Shown: one piece after another, positions 52,058 through 61,214 of the stretch | Position numbering within the stretch: the first letter of the stretch is position 1 | Layout: the number at the start of each line of letters is the position of its first letter | Assembly (NCBI RefSeq): GCF_900108025.1 | Contig: NZ_FNUS01000002.1 | Coordinates: 248,001-312,000, forward strand | DNA from: Halpernia humi | GTDB taxonomy: Bacteria > Bacteroidota > Bacteroidia > Flavobacteriales > Weeksellaceae | DNA: 64,000 bases | Direction of reading: 5' to 3' | Translations under genes and position numbers: made by a program | Notes under the pieces: model-generated | The model's database searches: none | The model's input: only the letters and a program-made list of their open reading frames with translations | What the model was told of the DNA's origin: nothing

Positions 52058-53257
52058 ATGACTAATAAAAACCTACTTTCAATCGCGCAAGAATTTGGCA
52101 CGCCCACTTATGTTTACAATGCAGAATCTATCAAAAATCAGTATAAAAAACTGACGGATTCTTTCACTAAAAACACGCGATTTTTCTACGCTGCAAAGGC
52201 TTTAACCAATATTAATATTTTAAAATATATTAAGAGTTTGGGCGCATCTTTAGATTGCGTTTCCATTAGCGAAGTAAAGTTGGGTTTAAAGGCGGGCTTC
52301 ACTTCAGATAAAATTTTATACACGCCAAACTGTGTAGATTTTGCCGAAATTGAAGAAGCCGTTGCGCTGAAAGTGCACGTTAATATTGATAATATTTCAA
52401 TCTTAGAACAATTCGGAAATAAATACGGAAACTCTTATCCGATTTTTGTGCGTATCAATCCGCACATTTTTGCGGGCGGAAATTATCAAATTTCTACGGG
52501 ACATATTGATTCGAAGTTTGGGATTTCTATCCATCAATTAAGACACATAGAACGGCTTGTGAAATCTACAAATCTTCTTGTAGAAGGACTTCACATGCAT
52601 ACAGGAAGCGAGATAAAAGATGTGGATGTTTTTGTGCAAGGTTTAGAGATTTTATTTAATATTTCAGAAAATTTCCCAGATTTAAAATATTTGGATATGG
52701 GAAGCGGTTTTAAAGTGCCTTACAAAGACGGCGATTTGGAAACCGACGTTCAATCTTTAGGCAAAAAAGTAGAAAAAGCCTTGGCTGATTTTAATAAAGA
52801 ACAAGGAAAAAAACTTCAACTTTGGTTTGAACCGGGAAAATTTTTGGTAAGTGAAAGTGGTCATTTCATCGTGAATTCTAATGTGATAAAACCAACAACG
52901 GCCACCACTTTTGTGGGAATTAATTCTGGATTTAACCATTTAATTCGCCCAATGTTTTACGATTCTTACCACAAAATAGAAAATCTTTCTAACCCAAAAG
53001 GTGCGGAAAGAATTTACACCGTAGTCGGAAACGTCTGTGAAACCGATACTTTTGCGTGGGATAGAAAAATAAATGAAGTTCGTGAGCATGATATTTTGGT
53101 TTTCAGAAACGCCGGCGCTTATGGTTTTGAAATGAGTTCTAATTTTAATTCCCGTTTAAAACCAGCAGAAGTTTTATGGCTCGATGGAAAAGCGCATTTA
53201 ATTAGAAAGAGAGATGAGTTTGAAGATTTATTGAAAAATCAGATTGAGGTAATTTAA
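52058..53257 (+). CDS. lysA: Diaminopimelate decarboxylase
   Basis: This 399-residue PLP enzyme has the fold-III alanine-racemase-like barrel with the cofactor lysine in FYAAKAL (Lys47), HMHTGSEI for phosphate contact, DMGSGF, EPGKFLVSESG and GNVCETDTFAWDR (catalytic Cys). It decarboxylates meso-diaminopimelate to L-lysine, the last step of lysine synthesis. It is preceded by a lysine-rich leader peptide and terminator, suggesting control by lysine supply. Confidence 0.97.
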   Translation: MTNKNLLSIAQEFGTPTYVYNAESIKNQYKKLTDSFTKNTRFFYAAKALTNINILKYIKSLGASLDCVSISEVKLGLKAGFTSDKILYTPNCVDFAEIEEAVALKVHVNIDNISILEQFGNKYGNSYPIFVRINPHIFAGGNYQISTGHIDSKFGISIHQLRHIERLVKSTNLLVEGLHMHTGSEIKDVDVFVQGLEILFNISENFPDLKYLDMGSGFKVPYKDGDLETDVQSLGKKVEKALADFNKEQGKKLQLWFEPGKFLVSESGHFIVNSNVIKPTTATTFVGINSGFNHLIRPMFYDSYHKIENLSNPKGAERIYTVVGNVCETDTFAWDRKINEVREHDILVFRNAGAYGFEMSSNFNSRLKPAEVLWLDGKAHLIRKRDEFEDLLKNQIEVI

Positions 53258-53267
53258 AACCTATTTT

Positions 53268-53966
53268 ATGAAAAGAATTACTCTAATTTTCTTTCTAATT
53301 ACAGCATTTTGTAATGCGCAATTTGATGGTTTGCCGGATCGATTTATTCCTTATCAAGATGGAACACTTCAATTTTATAAAGATTTAAACACTGTTTTGG
53401 TAAAAAATAATTTTAAGTCGTGCAATAATAAGGAATCTGAAATGTTTTTGGCACATATTGAAATAGATAAGAAAAACCATGCTAAAATTATTAATTATGA
53501 TGTAAACGAATCTAATGATTGTGCTAAAGAATTGTTTGTAAAAGCTTTTAATGAAATAAATAAACTTAATAAATGGAAATATATTCCCGAATCTCACGGT
53601 AAAACTACTGTGCTATTTTATCCGATTGATTATTTCGAAAACTTCAAAGATGGTTACACCGTTAAAAGCCTTACAGAATATGCTGATTTTCCGAATGGAA
53701 TTGGAGATTTTAAGAAAGAATTTATTGATAATTTTTTAAAAATTCAAAAAAAATTCAAAAAAAATATTAAATATGAAATTTCTTTCAAAATTGATAAGGA
53801 AGGAAATATGTTCAACATTACAGCAAATTCAGAAAATATAGATTCAGAAATTCAAAAAAACATTATTATTGCATTAAAACAAATTAAAACTAAATGGAGT
53901 CCAGAAAAATTTAGAGGACATCCTATTATTTCTAATTTTAGAATGCCATTTGTGATTTCTGAATAA
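53268..53966 (+). CDS. Secreted tandem paralogue 1, TonB-C-like
   Basis: This 232-residue protein has a signal peptide (1-17, FCNAQ). The N-terminal half holds a conserved DGTLQFYKDLNTVL...CNNKESE pattern and the C-terminal half (about 145-230) resembles the TonB C-terminal domain (FKIDKEGNMFNITANSENIDSEIQKNIIIALKQIKTKWSPEKFRGHPIISNFRMPFVI). No transmembrane anchor or proline-rich region is present, so it is not a classical TonB. It begins a three-gene tandem array after lysA. Confidence 0.75.
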   Translation: MKRITLIFFLITAFCNAQFDGLPDRFIPYQDGTLQFYKDLNTVLVKNNFKSCNNKESEMFLAHIEIDKKNHAKIINYDVNESNDCAKELFVKAFNEINKLNKWKYIPESHGKTTVLFYPIDYFENFKDGYTVKSLTEYADFPNGIGDFKKEFIDNFLKIQKKFKKNIKYEISFKIDKEGNMFNITANSENIDSEIQKNIIIALKQIKTKWSPEKFRGHPIISNFRMPFVISE

Positions 53967-53981
53967 TACAATAAAAAACAA

Positions 53982-54701
53982 ATGAAAAAAATCTCTGCAC
54001 TATTTTTTATTTTTATTTCAATTCTAAGTTTTTCACAAGATGTTTTAGAAAAATACCCTGAAGGACAAGACGCTTATAACGGCGGCGTTTTGCAATTATA
54101 TAAAGAGATTAATCAAATTTTAATAGCCAAAAACCTAAAGCCGTGCGAAAACAAAAGTGAATATTATGCCTTGCATGTTTTGGTTTTTCCAGATAATTCT
54201 ATCAAATATGTGAAGGATGAAAACCCCGATAATGCCACAAAAAATAAGTGCTCTTTTGATTTGGCTAGAGAAGTTGCAAAATACCTTCATGGTTGGCAAG
54301 CCGCGACTGTAGATCATAAAAAAGTAATTGCTCAAACAAGTTATTATATCATTCCATCGCAACTTTTTGGCAATTATACAGAAGGTTATTATCCATTTCG
54401 CGATTTTACGGAAGCGTCTTACGAAGGCGGAATGAATAAATTTAGAAAAAAAGTTTTTCAAAATATCGATTTGTCTCGGTTTACATTTGATGGCACTTTT
54501 AGATTAGTTGTCACTTTCACGGTAGAAGCAGATGGAAAAATGAGTAATGTTTTACTGGCAGAGTCTTCCGGCTTACAAGAATTTGATGATATGGTCATTA
54601 AATCTATAAAATCCATCCGAAATAAATGGACGCCAGCAAAATCTCAAGACGTACCAATTGCTTCAAAATTTCGCTTGCCATTAGTTTTTCAAACGAATTA
54701 A
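53982..54701 (+). CDS. Secreted tandem paralogue 2, TonB-C-like
   Basis: This 239-residue protein has a signal peptide (1-18, LSFSQ) and the same two-part plan: YNGGVLQLYKEINQILIAKNLKPCEN, then a TonB-C-like domain (FTVEADGKMSNVLLAESSGLQEFDDMVIKSIKSIRNKWTPAKSQDVPIASKFRLPLVF), the clearest of the three. Single conserved Cys pairs in the first half could form a disulfide. It is a periplasmic protein of unknown role, 15 bases after paralogue 1. Confidence 0.78.
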   Translation: MKKISALFFIFISILSFSQDVLEKYPEGQDAYNGGVLQLYKEINQILIAKNLKPCENKSEYYALHVLVFPDNSIKYVKDENPDNATKNKCSFDLAREVAKYLHGWQAATVDHKKVIAQTSYYIIPSQLFGNYTEGYYPFRDFTEASYEGGMNKFRKKVFQNIDLSRFTFDGTFRLVVTFTVEADGKMSNVLLAESSGLQEFDDMVIKSIKSIRNKWTPAKSQDVPIASKFRLPLVFQTN

Positions 54702-54710
54702 ATTTACCCG

Positions 54711-55442
54711 ATGAAAAAAAAATATTTTTTATTCCTTTTTTTGCCATTTTTGTTTAATGCCCAGATTTTAGACAAATATCCTTACAAAAAAGATTTCTAC
54801 CAAGGCGGAATTTCTAAATTATACAGCGACATACACCAAATAATTTTAGATAAAAAAATTGAAAAATGTGCTAATCCAAAAGAAATTTATCAGTTAAAAT
54901 TGCTTCTAACAAAAGAAGGCACTATAAAATTGGTGAAAGATTTTGATACGGCAAATATTGCAGCAAACCAATGTGCTTATAATTTATCGAGAACTTTGGC
55001 TATAAATTTAAAAGATAAAAAATGGAATCCCGCAGTTGTAAAAAACCAGAAATTCGCTTCCATAGTAGAATTAATTATCTTTCCCGATGATTTGTTTGAT
55101 AACTTTCGGCGCGGTTACAAACCGTATCAATTTTACACGCCTGCAAAATTTAAAGGCGGCGAAGAAAAAGGATCACAAGAATTTCATGATACCTTCCAAA
55201 GTTTATTTGTAGATTATGATTTAACAGGCCGCTTTTATCTGGATTTTTATATTGATAAAGATGGCGAAATTGTTTCGCCAAGTTTACAACCCGAAGTTGC
55301 TAACCAAAATTTTAAAAATGAAGTGTTTAGAACTTTGAAAAGACTCAACCATAAATGGATTCCGGCAACATTTCAGGGTGTTCCTATAAAATCTAAAATT
55401 TCTATTCCACTCGGTTTTTCTACAACTTACTATGAAAAATAA
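54711..55442 (+). CDS. Secreted tandem paralogue 3, TonB-C-like
   Basis: This 243-residue protein has a signal peptide (1-18, FNAQ), FYQGGISKLYSDIHQIILDKKIEKCAN and a degenerate TonB-C-like end (FYIDKDGEIVSPSLQPEVANQNFKNEVFRTLKRLNHKWIPATFQGVPIKSKISIPLGF). The three products are alike in length and layout but well diverged, so the duplication is old. It is separated from paralogue 2 by 9 bases; the three are probably co-transcribed. Confidence 0.75.
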   Translation: MKKKYFLFLFLPFLFNAQILDKYPYKKDFYQGGISKLYSDIHQIILDKKIEKCANPKEIYQLKLLLTKEGTIKLVKDFDTANIAANQCAYNLSRTLAINLKDKKWNPAVVKNQKFASIVELIIFPDDLFDNFRRGYKPYQFYTPAKFKGGEEKGSQEFHDTFQSLFVDYDLTGRFYLDFYIDKDGEIVSPSLQPEVANQNFKNEVFRTLKRLNHKWIPATFQGVPIKSKISIPLGFSTTYYEK

Positions 55443-55443
55443 T

Positions 55444-55475
55444 TCTGCCATTCTGTCCTAATTTTTCTATCTTTG
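55444..55475 (+). promoter_or_regulatory. miaB promoter
   Basis: TCTG (55444-55447), 20 bases, then TATCTTTG (55468-55475), an exact TAnnTTTG box. The -33 box has one mismatch. It lies about 60 bases upstream of the miaB start. Confidence 0.5.
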
Positions 55476-55537
55476 CATTCTAAATTATTTAGAACTTAGC
55501 CTAAAATCTAACGTCTAAAATCTAATATCAAAGAAAA

Positions 55538-56974
55538 GTGCAAGAAAAATATATAGACGAAACCAAACAAGGAGAAGCCTTTGCAATCGCTGAAAAACCT
55601 GAAAACGGCAAAAAATTATTTTTGGAAAGTTACGGTTGCCAAATGAATTTCTCTGATTCAGAAATCGTGGCTTCCATTTTAAATGAGCAAGGTTACAACA
55701 CCACTTTGCATGTAGAAGAAGCAGATTTAATTTTATTAAATACTTGCTCAATCCGCGAAAAAGCCGAGCAAACAGTGAGAATGCGTTTGTCACAATTCAA
55801 AAATTTAAAAAAAGAAAAACCAAATATTACAGTTGGTGTTTTAGGTTGTATGGCAGAACGCTTGAAAACCAAGTTTTTAGAAGAAGAACAATTGGTAGAT
55901 TTGGTGGTTGGCCCCGATGCTTACAGAGATTTACCCAATCTTTTGAAAGAAACAGAAGACGGAAGAGACGCCATCAATGTCATTCTTTCCAAAGAAGAAA
56001 CCTATGCCGATATCAATCCCGTTCGTCTCGGTGGAAGTGGCGTTACTGCCTATGTAACCATCACAAGAGGTTGCGATAATATGTGTACTTTTTGCGTAGT
56101 TCCTTTTACCAGAGGAAGAGAAAGAAGCAGAGATCCACATTCCATAATAGAAGAATGTAAAGAATTGGCTAAAAATAATTATAAAGAAATCACACTTCTT
56201 GGGCAAAATGTAGATTCCTATCTTTGGTATGGTGGAGGTCCGAAAAAAGATTTTGAAAAAGCAACTGAAATGCAAAAGTTAACAGCGGTAAATTTTGCGC
56301 AATTGCTTGATATGGTTGCCGTTGCAGTCCCAGAATTGCGCATTAGATTTTCCACTTCCAATCCGCATGATATGACGGAAGATGTCTTTCACATGATTGC
56401 AAAACACGATAATATTTGCAATTACGTTCACCTTCCTGTGCAAAGCGGAAGTAACCGGATTTTAGAAAAAATGAATCGCCAACACACGCGCGAAGAATAT
56501 TTGGCTTTGATAAAAAAAGCCAAAGAAATAGTTCCCGATATAGCATTTTCACAAGATATGATTATCGGTTTTTGTGGAGAAACTGAAGAAGATCACGCAC
56601 AAACTTTATCTTTAATGAAGGAAGTAGAATACGATTACGGCTATATGTTTGCATATTCCGAAAGACCAGGAACTCCCGCTCACAAGAAAATGGAAGACGA
56701 TATTCCAGCCGATGTAAAACAAAGAAGATTGGCAGAAGTAATCGCTCTACAAGGCGAATTATCCCGAAAAAGAATGGCAAGTTACGTAGGAAAAGTACAC
56801 GAAATTTTAATTGAAGGCATTTCTAAGAAAAATAAAAACCAATGGAAAGGCAGAAATTCCCAGAACGCAGTTTGTGTTTTCGATAAAATGGAAGGACAAA
56901 AATTGGGCGACATTGTGTCTGTTTTTGTTCATGGAAACACACAAGGAACACTTTTGGGAGAAACGGTTTTGTAA
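55538..56974 (+). CDS. miaB: tRNA-2-methylthio-N6-dimethylallyladenosine synthase
   Basis: This 478-residue radical-SAM methylthiotransferase has the N-terminal UPF0004 domain ([30 protein letters not shown]) with three cluster cysteines, a radical SAM motif [22 protein letters not shown], and a C-terminal TRAM domain (about 410-478). It methylthiolates i6A37 in tRNA. The start codon is GTG ([12 protein letters not shown]), as no suitable ATG precedes it. An RNA-like intergenic element on the opposite strand follows its stop by 8 bases. Confidence 0.97.
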   Translation: MQEKYIDETKQGEAFAIAEKPENGKKLFLESYGCQMNFSDSEIVASILNEQGYNTTLHVEEADLILLNTCSIREKAEQTVRMRLSQFKNLKKEKPNITVGVLGCMAERLKTKFLEEEQLVDLVVGPDAYRDLPNLLKETEDGRDAINVILSKEETYADINPVRLGGSGVTAYVTITRGCDNMCTFCVVPFTRGRERSRDPHSIIEECKELAKNNYKEITLLGQNVDSYLWYGGGPKKDFEKATEMQKLTAVNFAQLLDMVAVAVPELRIRFSTSNPHDMTEDVFHMIAKHDNICNYVHLPVQSGSNRILEKMNRQHTREEYLALIKKAKEIVPDIAFSQDMIIGFCGETEEDHAQTLSLMKEVEYDYGYMFAYSERPGTPAHKKMEDDIPADVKQRRLAEVIALQGELSRKRMASYVGKVHEILIEGISKKNKNQWKGRNSQNAVCVFDKMEGQKLGDIVSVFVHGNTQGTLLGETVL

Positions 56975-56982
56975 ATCTTTTT

Positions 56983-57063
56983 GGGCAGCATTTCCGCCTT
57001 CCGCTCCCAATCTTTTTGTTCCGCTCCGCTCCACAAAAAGGATTTCCGCTCAAGTCGGGCTGC
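56983..57063 (-). ncRNA. Flavobacterial intergenic structured RNA-like element, copy 3
   Basis: On the minus strand it reads CAGCCCGACTTGAGCGG, AAATCCTTTTTGTGGAG, then its complement, AAAAAGATTGGGAGCGG and AAGGCGGAAATGCTGCCC. Positions fixed in copies 1 and 2 (AGCCC.GA, GGAnATCC, GAT.G, GCnGG) recur, while the apical stem differs. The whole 81 bases can form a long imperfect hairpin that, read on the plus strand, might also terminate miaB. Confidence 0.55.
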
Positions 57064-57129
57064 AGAGTGGTTCAAATTAAGATTTTTTTAAATTATTAAA
57101 AGAAAAATGTATCTGAAATCTATTAGAAA

Positions 57130-58419
57130 ATGACAGACCTACAATCCATAAAAAACCGCTTCGGCATCATCGGGAATTATCCAGTTCTTAATCGCGCTTT
57201 AGAAAAAGCCGTTCAAGTGGCGCCGACAGATATTTCAGTTTTAGTAATGGGAGAATCCGGCGTTGGTAAAGAATTTATTCCAAAAATTATCCACGGAGAA
57301 TCTCGCAGAAAACATCAACCCTACATCGTTGTCAATTGTGGCGCAATACCAGAAGGCACGATAGATTCCGAGCTTTTCGGCCACGAAAAAGGTGCTTTTA
57401 CGGGCGCAACTTCTACCAGAAAAGGCTATTTTGAAGTCGCAGATGGCGGCACAATTTTTCTTGATGAGGTGGGAGAATTGCCTTTGCAAACGCAAGTAAG
57501 ATTGCTCAGGGTTTTAGAAAGCGGCGAATTTATGAAAGTCGGTTCTTCACAAGTTCAAAAAACAAATGTGAGAATTGTGGCGGCAACCAATGTGAATATG
57601 ATGAGCGCCATTCAAAATAATAGATTTCGCGAAGATTTGTATTACCGTTTAAATACAGTGCAAATTGATATGCCTGCTTTGCGCGAAAGAAAAGGTGATA
57701 TTCATCTTTTATTTCGGAAATTTGCCATAGATTTTGCCGAAAAATATAGAATGCCAGAACTGAAATTAACGGATGACGCCATTCAATATTTAGAACATTT
57801 TCAATTTCCGGGAAACATTCGCCAGTTGAAAAATTTGGTAGAGCAAATGACGGTGGTTGAAAAAAACAGGGAAATAAACGGCGTGAAATTAGCAGAATAT
57901 ATTCCCATCCAAAACCAACTTCCTGCGGTAATTCAAAAAAATTCTCCAAGTGGAAATTCTTCATCAGAATTTAATTCTGAACGCGAAATTATGTATAAAA
58001 TTTTGTTTGATATGCGAACAGATTTAAATGATTTAAAATCTTTAACTTCGGAACTTATTAAAAATAAAAATAAAGAAGAATTTAGCAACCAAGAAAAAAA
58101 CCTAATTAATAGAATTTATACTTCAGAAACGCCACCGCAAAACGCAAATTCGTTGTTGTATTTTGAAAACGCCAATAATTCTAATAATTTTAATTCGCAA
58201 AATACGCATCAAAAAGAGGCTGATAATTACGAAGAAATTGAAGATATTGAAATTGAAGAACCTAAAACAGACTCTCTTTCTTTGCAAAACAACGAGCGAG
58301 AACTTATTGTAAAAGCTTTAGAAAAACACAAAGGAAGACGAAATAAAGCAGCAAACGAACTCGGTATTTCGCAGCGGACTTTGTACAGAAAAATAAAGCA
58401 ATACAATTTAGAAGAATAA
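57130..58419 (+). CDS. Sigma-54-dependent AAA+ activator without a receiver domain
   Basis: This 429-residue protein starts directly with the AAA+ domain (about 10-245): Walker A GESGVGKE (41-48), ELFGHEKGAFTGA (81-93, the sigma-54 contact loop) and Walker B FLDEVGELPL. An acidic, Asn-rich linker (about 270-375) leads to a Fis-type HTH (385-429; HKGRRNKAANELGISQRTLYRKIKQY). Having no N-terminal sensory domain, it is PspF-like, so regulation must come from partner binding or expression level. It precedes lptE by 24 bases, probably in one operon. Confidence 0.93.
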   Translation: MTDLQSIKNRFGIIGNYPVLNRALEKAVQVAPTDISVLVMGESGVGKEFIPKIIHGESRRKHQPYIVVNCGAIPEGTIDSELFGHEKGAFTGATSTRKGYFEVADGGTIFLDEVGELPLQTQVRLLRVLESGEFMKVGSSQVQKTNVRIVAATNVNMMSAIQNNRFREDLYYRLNTVQIDMPALRERKGDIHLLFRKFAIDFAEKYRMPELKLTDDAIQYLEHFQFPGNIRQLKNLVEQMTVVEKNREINGVKLAEYIPIQNQLPAVIQKNSPSGNSSSEFNSEREIMYKILFDMRTDLNDLKSLTSELIKNKNKEEFSNQEKNLINRIYTSETPPQNANSLLYFENANNSNNFNSQNTHQKEADNYEEIEDIEIEEPKTDSLSLQNNERELIVKALEKHKGRRNKAANELGISQRTLYRKIKQYNLEE

Positions 58420-58443
58420 TATTTTTAGAATAATAGAGAATAG

Positions 58444-59010
58444 ATGTTAAATAATAGACTTAAAAATGTACGATATTACGCGATTAAAAGGGCTTTAAAG
58501 TGCTTTTTACTTTTTTCTTTTGCCTTTTTACTTCAAAATTGTTACAGTTTTACAGGTTCATCATTAAGCCCAGAAACCAAAACCATTCAGATTAATGATT
58601 TTCCTAACAATGCGGCTTTAGTAAATCCAAGTTTGGCGCAACAGTTTTCTACCGATTTGCAAAATAGATTTTTGCAGCGCACCACTTTGAAGGGCACTAA
58701 AACAAACCCAGATATTTTACTAGATGGGCAAATAACAAATTACACTATTTCGCCAACCACAATTTCAACGCCAGACGCTGCAACCGGCGGGAATTTGCAA
58801 GCCGCACAAAATAAATTAACAATCACGGTGCAAGTGCACTACGAAAATCACGTGAAAGGGGAGGAATCTAAAAGTTTTGATCGTGCTTATACTGATGAAG
58901 CCGTTTTTAGTAGTGATTTGGATATTAATCAGATCGAAACAACGCAAGTGAAAGTGGTGAATGAAAGAATCATCAATAAAATTTTTAACGATATTGTAGC
59001 CAATTGGTAA
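58444..59010 (+). CDS. lptE: LPS-assembly lipoprotein LptE
   Basis: This 188-residue lipoprotein has lipobox FLLQNC (Cys33) after a long basic start, and the Bacteroidota LptE pattern CYSFTGSSLSPETKTIQINDFPNNAALVNPSLAQQFSTDLQNRFLQRTTL. LptE plugs the LptD barrel in the outer membrane and guides LPS to the surface. Its stop overlaps the next ATG (TAATG). Confidence 0.92.
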   Translation: MLNNRLKNVRYYAIKRALKCFLLFSFAFLLQNCYSFTGSSLSPETKTIQINDFPNNAALVNPSLAQQFSTDLQNRFLQRTTLKGTKTNPDILLDGQITNYTISPTTISTPDAATGGNLQAAQNKLTITVQVHYENHVKGEESKSFDRAYTDEAVFSSDLDINQIETTQVKVVNERIINKIFNDIVANW

Positions 59011-60779
59011 TGAATAATAGACTTTTAGAAATTATAAAAAACCCAGAAGCACTGGTTTCTAACGATATTGAAATTCTAGAAAAAGAAATTTTACATCATC
59101 CTTATATCCAAAGTTATCGCACATTGCAACTTTTAGCAACGCACCGTTTTAATGAAGATTTATATCCCGAAAAACTATCCGAAACTGCTGCTTATACAAC
59201 AGATAAAAAGATTTTGTACCATCTCATTCACCAAAAAGAAACCGAAAAAAGCACACTTTTAACACAAAAAAATACTTTAAAACTTACTGAAGCAAAAGAG
59301 CTTAAAAGTGAAGAGGAGCAAGCAAATAATTCTAAAGTTGAAAAATTTAGTTCAACACAAGCAGAAAAGTTTCAGGAAGTAGAAATAATTTCGATTGAAT
59401 CACCAAAACCAGTTTATATTGATGGAGAAATCAACAGAATTTTATTCGAAGGTGAAGAAAACTTAATGAAAGAGGAACCGGAAAGCGTAGATTTAGAAGC
59501 CAGCCAAGAATCCGGAACTTTGGTTATTGCCTCAAAAGATGGTCTTTCTGGCGAGTTTTCAGATAGTGAAAATTATGATGAAGTTTTTGAAACTAAAAAT
59601 GATTTGGTTGATGACTTACAGAAGAAAGAAACAGAAAATCCTTCGGAAGAAACAACAAGAAAATTCACACCAGAAACCATCATTAATGAAGAAAAAATAG
59701 ATTCTGAAACAGCCGTTTTAGAGCAATTTTCTCAATTAAGTTTTCACGGAATTGATGCCAATTTAAAGCCTGAAAATATTTTGGCTAATGATTTACATCA
59801 AGAAGAACACGATAATTCTAAAAATTTTTCCACAGAAGAAACCCGCAAATTTACCACAGAAACTATCATTAATGAAGAAAAAATAGAAACGGAAGAAGAC
59901 GTGGTTGATGATCCTTCACAACTTAGTTTTCATGGCTCAAATGAATTTTTACCCAACTTTAAGATTGAAGTAAAAAAGGAAGGAATTACAAATTATAAAG
60001 CTGAAAATAAAGCGAGCAAACACGAAATAGAAATGCAAAAATTAATTGCAGAAGTGAATGCTAAAATGAAAAAATCTACTTCCAAAAATATTGAAGATGA
60101 TGAAGAGTTTTTGGGAAATAATGGAATAGATTTTACCTCAATTCTGCACGACGAAACACCAAAAACTGTTGAAAAAATTGAGAAAAGTGAAATTAATAAA
60201 AACCAAGAAACTGAAATTTCCACCACTTGGAAACCAATGAATTTTGGAAATGAAGCAATAATTGCAGAAAATATTCCAATTGAAAAGTCGTCCCATTATG
60301 AGGACGAAAATATTGCTAAAACTGAAGATTTAGAAGAAAAAAAACCAGAAGATTTATCTTTAAAGCAAGATGAAAATATAAGCGTTCTTCCTACGGAAGC
60401 GGCTTCCGAACAAATTGATAATCAGGAAATAAGCAATATTCCAACTTTTATAAATACTTGGCAAAATTGGCTTAAATTAGGTTCAGAACAGCAGCCGAGA
60501 AAAGTAGATGTTAAGCAAAAAGCCATCGAAACTTTTATTGAAAAAGAGCCAAAAATTTCTAAATTAAAAGAAGAATCTAGTTTTACAGTGAAAGATAAAG
60601 GCGATAATATTTCGCATCTTATGACGGAAACTTTGGCGAATTTATATTTGGACCAAAAACTCTACGCAAAAGCGCAAAAAGCCTTTGAACTTTTGATAGA
60701 AAAAGAACCAGAAAAAGCTGAAAAATTTTCGAAAAAGTTAATCGAAATCACTGAACTACGTAAAAAAATAGTTAGATGA
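59010..60779 (+). CDS. Acidic linker-rich protein with C-terminal TPR
   Basis: Starting at ATG 59010, which overlaps the lptE stop, it encodes 589 residues. The N-terminal 80 residues are a compact helical domain (NNRLLEIIKNPEALVSNDIEILEKEILHHPYIQSYRTLQLL). A long acidic, low-complexity region holds an internal duplication (TRKFTPETIINEEKIDSE and TRKFTTETIINEEKIETE, each followed by QLSFHG). A TPR-like hairpin closes it (LANLYLDQKLYAKAQKAFELLIEKEPEKAEKFSKKL). There is no signal peptide. It probably acts as a cytoplasmic scaffold. Confidence 0.75.
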   Translation: MNNRLLEIIKNPEALVSNDIEILEKEILHHPYIQSYRTLQLLATHRFNEDLYPEKLSETAAYTTDKKILYHLIHQKETEKSTLLTQKNTLKLTEAKELKSEEEQANNSKVEKFSSTQAEKFQEVEIISIESPKPVYIDGEINRILFEGEENLMKEEPESVDLEASQESGTLVIASKDGLSGEFSDSENYDEVFETKNDLVDDLQKKETENPSEETTRKFTPETIINEEKIDSETAVLEQFSQLSFHGIDANLKPENILANDLHQEEHDNSKNFSTEETRKFTTETIINEEKIETEEDVVDDPSQLSFHGSNEFLPNFKIEVKKEGITNYKAENKASKHEIEMQKLIAEVNAKMKKSTSKNIEDDEEFLGNNGIDFTSILHDETPKTVEKIEKSEINKNQETEISTTWKPMNFGNEAIIAENIPIEKSSHYEDENIAKTEDLEEKKPEDLSLKQDENISVLPTEAASEQIDNQEISNIPTFINTWQNWLKLGSEQQPRKVDVKQKAIETFIEKEPKISKLKEESSFTVKDKGDNISHLMTETLANLYLDQKLYAKAQKAFELLIEKEPEKAEKFSKKLIEITELRKKIVR

Positions 60780-60848
60780 AACGTTAATGGTTCTTTTATG
60801 TTTTGAAATATTTTCAATGAAAATCTAAATTCTAATTTGACTTCTACA

Positions 60849-61214
60849 TCAAGATTTTTTTTTCGCAATACAAAGTTTCAAAAAATTGTCTTCTATTTCA
60901 GAAAAATGTTTCGGTTTTGTTGGCGAAATATAGAACAACATTGCAGAAGAATTCTCGCCAAAGGCTTTTTTAAATTCAGTTTTATTTAAACGAAATGCTT
61001 CTCGTAAAAGCCGTTTTATTCGGTTTCTATCTGCTGCTTTTTTATAAAATCTTTTCGAAACAGAAACACCAAATTGCAGATTTTCGGACAGATTTTCTTT
61101 TAAAAAAATGATGCGCAAATTGCCACAAGTTTGCCATTTTCCTTTTTCAAACAGAAGGGAAATTTCTTTTTTTTGCTTTAATTTTTCCGCTTTCGGATAG
61201 CCGAATTTTTTCAA
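60849..61214 (-). CDS. rnpA: Ribonuclease P protein component
   Basis: This 121-residue basic protein carries FGVSVSKRFYKKAADRNRIKRLLREAFR with the RNR box. It helps RNase P RNA bind pre-tRNA leaders. The start codon appears to be TTG at 61214 (KKFGYPKAEKLKQKKE follows); no in-frame ATG lies before an upstream stop, and the codon overlaps the tcdA stop as TTGA, indicating translational coupling. Confidence 0.93.
   Translation of the reverse strand: MKKFGYPKAEKLKQKKEISLLFEKGKWQTCGNLRIIFLKENLSENLQFGVSVSKRFYKKAADRNRIKRLLREAFRLNKTEFKKAFGENSSAMLFYISPTKPKHFSEIEDNFLKLCIAKKKS

Noticed and set aside
57530-57964. 144-codon minus-strand ORF
   Set aside because: It is antisense to the AAA+ core of the sigma-54 activator.
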